Positions 62,801-64,000 of a stretch of DNA of 64,000 nt are shown piece after piece. The stretch is from Shouchella miscanthi (GTDB taxonomy: Bacteria > Bacillota > Bacilli > Bacillales > Bacillaceae_D): positions 372,001-436,000 of the forward strand of contig NZ_CP042163.1 in the NCBI RefSeq assembly GCF_007725405.1, given 5' to 3'. The notes below the pieces were generated by a model that did not search any database, was not told the DNA's origin, and was given only the letters and a program-made list of their open reading frames with translations. A program made the position numbers and the translations under genes. Position 1 is the stretch's first letter. Each line of letters starts with the position of its first letter.

Positions 62801-62909
62801 AGACATACGTTTCTTTTCCTTCACGCTTTTCAATTGACTGTTTAAATGTGTTGTCCTTTTCCCAACGCTCGCGTACCCGTTGTTCACGAACATGTGCCGT
62901 TTCGCTCAT
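59838..62909 (-). CDS. ileS: Isoleucyl-tRNA synthetase, IleS2 type
   Basis: A 1023-residue class I synthetase charging tRNA-Ile. The HIGH-type motif is [16 protein letters not shown] near residue 45; the editing domain lies at about residues 200-390 ([19 protein letters not shown]), KMSKSKGN is near residue 595, and the anticodon-binding and DUF5915-like C-terminal parts follow. Length, [16 protein letters not shown] and the C-terminal extension fit the eukaryote-like IleS2 branch (about 1030) rather than the B. subtilis type (about 920 with a zinc tail); IleS2 enzymes are typically mupirocin-insensitive. ATG 62909 follows AAGGTG. Controlled by the T-box upstream. Confidence 0.95.
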   Translation of the reverse strand: MSETAHVREQRVRERWEKDNTFKQSIEKREGKETYVFYEGPPTANGMPHAGHALGRTMKDFVARYKTMSGYQVLRKAGWDTHGLPVELEVQKQLDLKGKDEIKAYGVEAFIEKCKESVFTYEREWRQFTEALGYWVDMDDPYVTLQNPYIESVWNILSTIHRNDMLYKGHRVVPYCPNCETSLSSHEVAQGYKDVTDLSATAKFLIEGTKNEYLLGWTTTPWTLPSNVAIAVNPDMTYVKVEKDDEVYVVAEALAEKLLGESPNVVGTLKGSELVGTKYDPPFNYLSLNRGHEVIGASFVTDSSGTGLVHMAPAHGDDDYQAIRENGLDFVNVVDSKGRYTEEIGPLAGRFVKDCDVDIVKMLAHNGRLFSKERYEHSYPHCWRCDSPLLYYAMEGWFIETTKMKDQLIANNQEVDWHPSHMREGRFGKFLENVVDWNIGRNRFWGTPLNVWECDSCDKQEAPASIAELRERADQELGEDIELHKPYVDGITFTCECGGTMHRTSEVIDVWFDSGSMPFAQYHYPFENEALMNKQFPADVVIEGVDQTRGWFYSLLAVSTLFTGKAPYKRVLSLGHILDENGQKMSKSKGNALNPVELIEEFGADSLRWALLADSAPWNNKRFSKKTVSQTKSKVLDTLANVHSFYKMYADIDRFDPKTVETGKHTKLDEWILSRLNTVIAEVTKSLDAYDVTKGARTIASFLDEISNWYIRRSRARFWASGMDEDKRAAYHTLYEVITKTTQLMAPFAPFLSDEVYSDLAGESVHLTDYPVADSTQVNTSLEEEMDAVRQVVELTRSIRNQTSLKTKQPLAQLAIVPVKQSANLEAYKGIIAEETNVKTILLDANQDQYVSQQVKLNFPVAGPKLGKSVGLVQKMIAQFGDTQTQQFLDAGKMVLTLENDQVVEIEKDDVLVEKNPLPGFEFAEGDDYLVVLDTNVTTELKEEGFVREVIRAVQVYRKELDLPVEKRVHLTIHASENVEDILQRFETFMKKHVLIEKLSFGQEDDMKSFDVEGETVSLGIQD

Positions 62910-62989
62910 TTGCGTCATCACCTTCTTTATAAAATTAAAAAAACCTCCATCCAGGTCGCAGGATCGAGGTGTTATTCACTCAATAGTAG

Positions 62990-63230
62990 ACATAAAAAAA
63001 ACCATACAGAAGTAGTGGTTTACATGTTTGTCATCATCACTACGTACCAACATACGCGCCCTTCATATCGGTAGGGAGCCGGCAAAGCTTAAAAGGTCGG
63101 TTCGGCTTTGCTTCTCGGAGAAGATTTTCAGAAAGGTCTTAACGTTGACTTTCAGCATCCATGTCAACTCTCTGTGGATAAGAATTCAATCTTACTCGGT
63201 CTCGTCATCGAATCAATTATTTGAATTATT
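62990..63230 (-). promoter_or_regulatory. T-box leader of ileS, Ile specifier ATC
   Basis: Read leftward: a start helix, then AGAGAG (63168-63173) and GGATGCTGAAA of the Stem I distal part, then CTGAAA-ATC-TTCTCCGAG with the isoleucine specifier codon (63123-63125), then the T-box region with TGGTAC (about 63043-63048) and a terminator (stem AAACCA/TGGTTT plus TAC/GTA, then T7; 62994-63021). GTAGTG before it can pair with CACTAC of the terminator arm to form the antiterminator. Uncharged tRNA-Ile should allow read-through. The AGGGTGG core is split by nine extra bases (see findings). Confidence 0.85.
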
Positions 63231-63233
63231 CCT

Positions 63234-63262
63234 AGTATAAAGAGCGGAACGAGGAATGTCAA
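63234..63262 (-). promoter_or_regulatory. Promoter of the ileS T-box transcript
   Basis: On the leftward strand TTGACA (63257-63262), 17 bases and TATACT (63234-63239): a near-consensus sigma-A promoter directly before the T-box leader. Confidence 0.8.
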
Positions 63263-63542
63263 ATAGACTTCGTTCCAGTAAAAAAGGGGGATGTGGTCTC
63301 TAGTGTATCCATTGTCAGAAAAAATAATCTTAAAAAGCTGAAGAGACGCTTTTTACCTAATGAGGGAATAGAAAACACGATAAAATGAGAGTAGAGGGTG
63401 ACCACTAGACAATTTTCTTCTCACTTTCCTTCTCAGCATTGGACTGAGTCAGATTCGAAGAAAAATCGATAGACTACCATGATTTTTATTGATAAACGAT
63501 AAAAAAATGGTATACAATGATAAAAAAGTACCGAGGTGTTCT
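63263..63542. other. Non-coding interval with a promoter for the DUF2975 gene
   Basis: The interval holds no convincing frame. TTGATA (about 63492) with TATACA 16 bases later is a candidate rightward promoter for the DUF2975 gene. A weak stem AAAAAGC/GCTTTTT lies at 63332-63354. Confidence 0.4.
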
Positions 63543-64000
63543 ATGCAACGTGGGAGAGTTTTATTTTTAAAGGGCATTACAATTAGCCTTGGTGTTCTAG
63601 TACTAATCAGTTGTATTTGGGTGTTACCGCCCTTATCACACTATATTGCTATTGATAATCCGAGTTTTGCCTATCTTCGAATTCCGGTTTTAGCAGGTGT
63701 CTATATGACAGTTGTACCGTTTTTATTTGCGCTCCAGCAGGCGTTTCAATTATTGAGCTTAATAGAAAATGATTATGTGTTTACAGATTGGGCCATTAAA
63801 ACGCTGGGAAATATTAAGTTTTGTGCAGTCGCGATTATTATCTTGTACGGTGTTGGGTTAATTAGTTTATTTTTACTGAATGCGATACATATAGGATTTG
63901 TCATGATTGTCTTGACGATTATGCTCATTACTGTGGTCATTATCTTTTTTGCGTCTGTATTACAAGAGCTACTACGCTCAGCGGTACGCCTAAAATCAGA
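63543..64000 (+). CDS. DUF2975-family membrane protein, 3' end outside window
   Basis: The frame from ATG 63543 is open to the window end (152 residues seen). Four hydrophobic segments are present: FLKGITISLGVLVLISCIWV, PVLAGVYMTVVPFLFALQQA, IKFCAVAIIILYGVGLISLF and IGFVMIVLTIMLITVVIIFF. The polar piece SLIENDYVFTDWAIKTLGNI between helices 2 and 3 is characteristic of DUF2975. GAGGTG lies six bases before the start. Such genes are normally followed by a small Xre-type regulator, which would lie just outside. Function unknown. Confidence 0.8.
   Translation, partial: MQRGRVLFLKGITISLGVLVLISCIWVLPPLSHYIAIDNPSFAYLRIPVLAGVYMTVVPFLFALQQAFQLLSLIENDYVFTDWAIKTLGNIKFCAVAIIILYGVGLISLFLLNAIHIGFVMIVLTIMLITVVIIFFASVLQELLRSAVRLKS

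Overview
The window comes from a low-GC, Gram-positive, endospore-forming bacterium of the Bacillaceae, most likely an alkaliphilic or salt-tolerant line close to Shouchella/Alkalihalobacillus (inference). The grounds are strong AGGAGG-type ribosome binding sites with frequent TTG/GTG starts, sigma-A promoters, CcpA-type cre boxes, a PerR-type box, a T-box leader, a GerA-family spore germination protein, an ectABC ectoine operon and gene orders like those of Bacillus. No rRNA, tRNA, prophage or CRISPR array was seen.

Layout. 1-9200: a broken-off membrane protein and a succinate-semialdehyde dehydrogenase, then small stress and housekeeping genes (two Nudix hydrolases, two GNAT acetyltransferases, a P-loop kinase-like protein, a PPOX flavoprotein, a VOC protein, a DUF4256 protein, a class D sortase), very small membrane proteins and a decayed M29 aminopeptidase. 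9200-16200: YitT-type membrane protein; a PrpR_N/Fis regulator with a degenerate AAA+ domain ahead of kdgT-dtnK-pdxA2 (four-carbon acid sugar catabolism); a TauE/SafE exporter. 16400-19050: ahpC-ahpF under a PerR-like box, then a short promoter-hairpin-terminator unit of unknown role. 19050-23600: an orphan GerA-A subunit, a Gly/Pro-rich protein, and ectABC with two candidate promoters. 23600-25460: a nested palindromic repeat and an IS110 element with a structured non-coding end that may be a bridge RNA. 25470-31200: a DUF3221 lipoprotein with an internal duplication, a glycerophosphodiesterase, dinB plus a DNA glycosylase, an SDR.

31200-39400 is a self-contained sugar-acid unit: GntR regulator, DctPQM TRAP transporter, an L-gulonate/L-galactonate-type dehydrogenase, UxuA, UxuB, KdgK and KdgA. 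Together these would take an imported hexonate through fructuronate, mannonate, KDG and KDPG to pyruvate and glyceraldehyde-3-phosphate. A divergent YjmC-like dehydrogenase completes the parallel with the B. subtilis yjmCD-uxuA-yjmF block. 39400-43900: an alcohol dehydrogenase behind a MerR-type promoter, a coiled-coil protein, a structured leader, and a sugar isomerase/oxidoreductase pair. 43870-50800: a GH2 glycosidase with an oligosaccharide ABC transporter and a LacI regulator whose near-identical operators can be read before both lacI and the transporter genes.

50960-56510 is a histidine/urocanate degradation operon, hutI-hutU-(M20 hydrolase)-hutF. It has neither histidase nor either HutG type, which suggests that the M20 enzyme removes the formyl group from N-formylglutamate. 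56500-64000: a UPF0316 protein, an AI-2E family transporter, an aldo/keto reductase, an IleS2-type isoleucyl-tRNA synthetase behind an Ile T-box whose antiterminator core looks interrupted, and the start of a DUF2975 protein cut by the window end.
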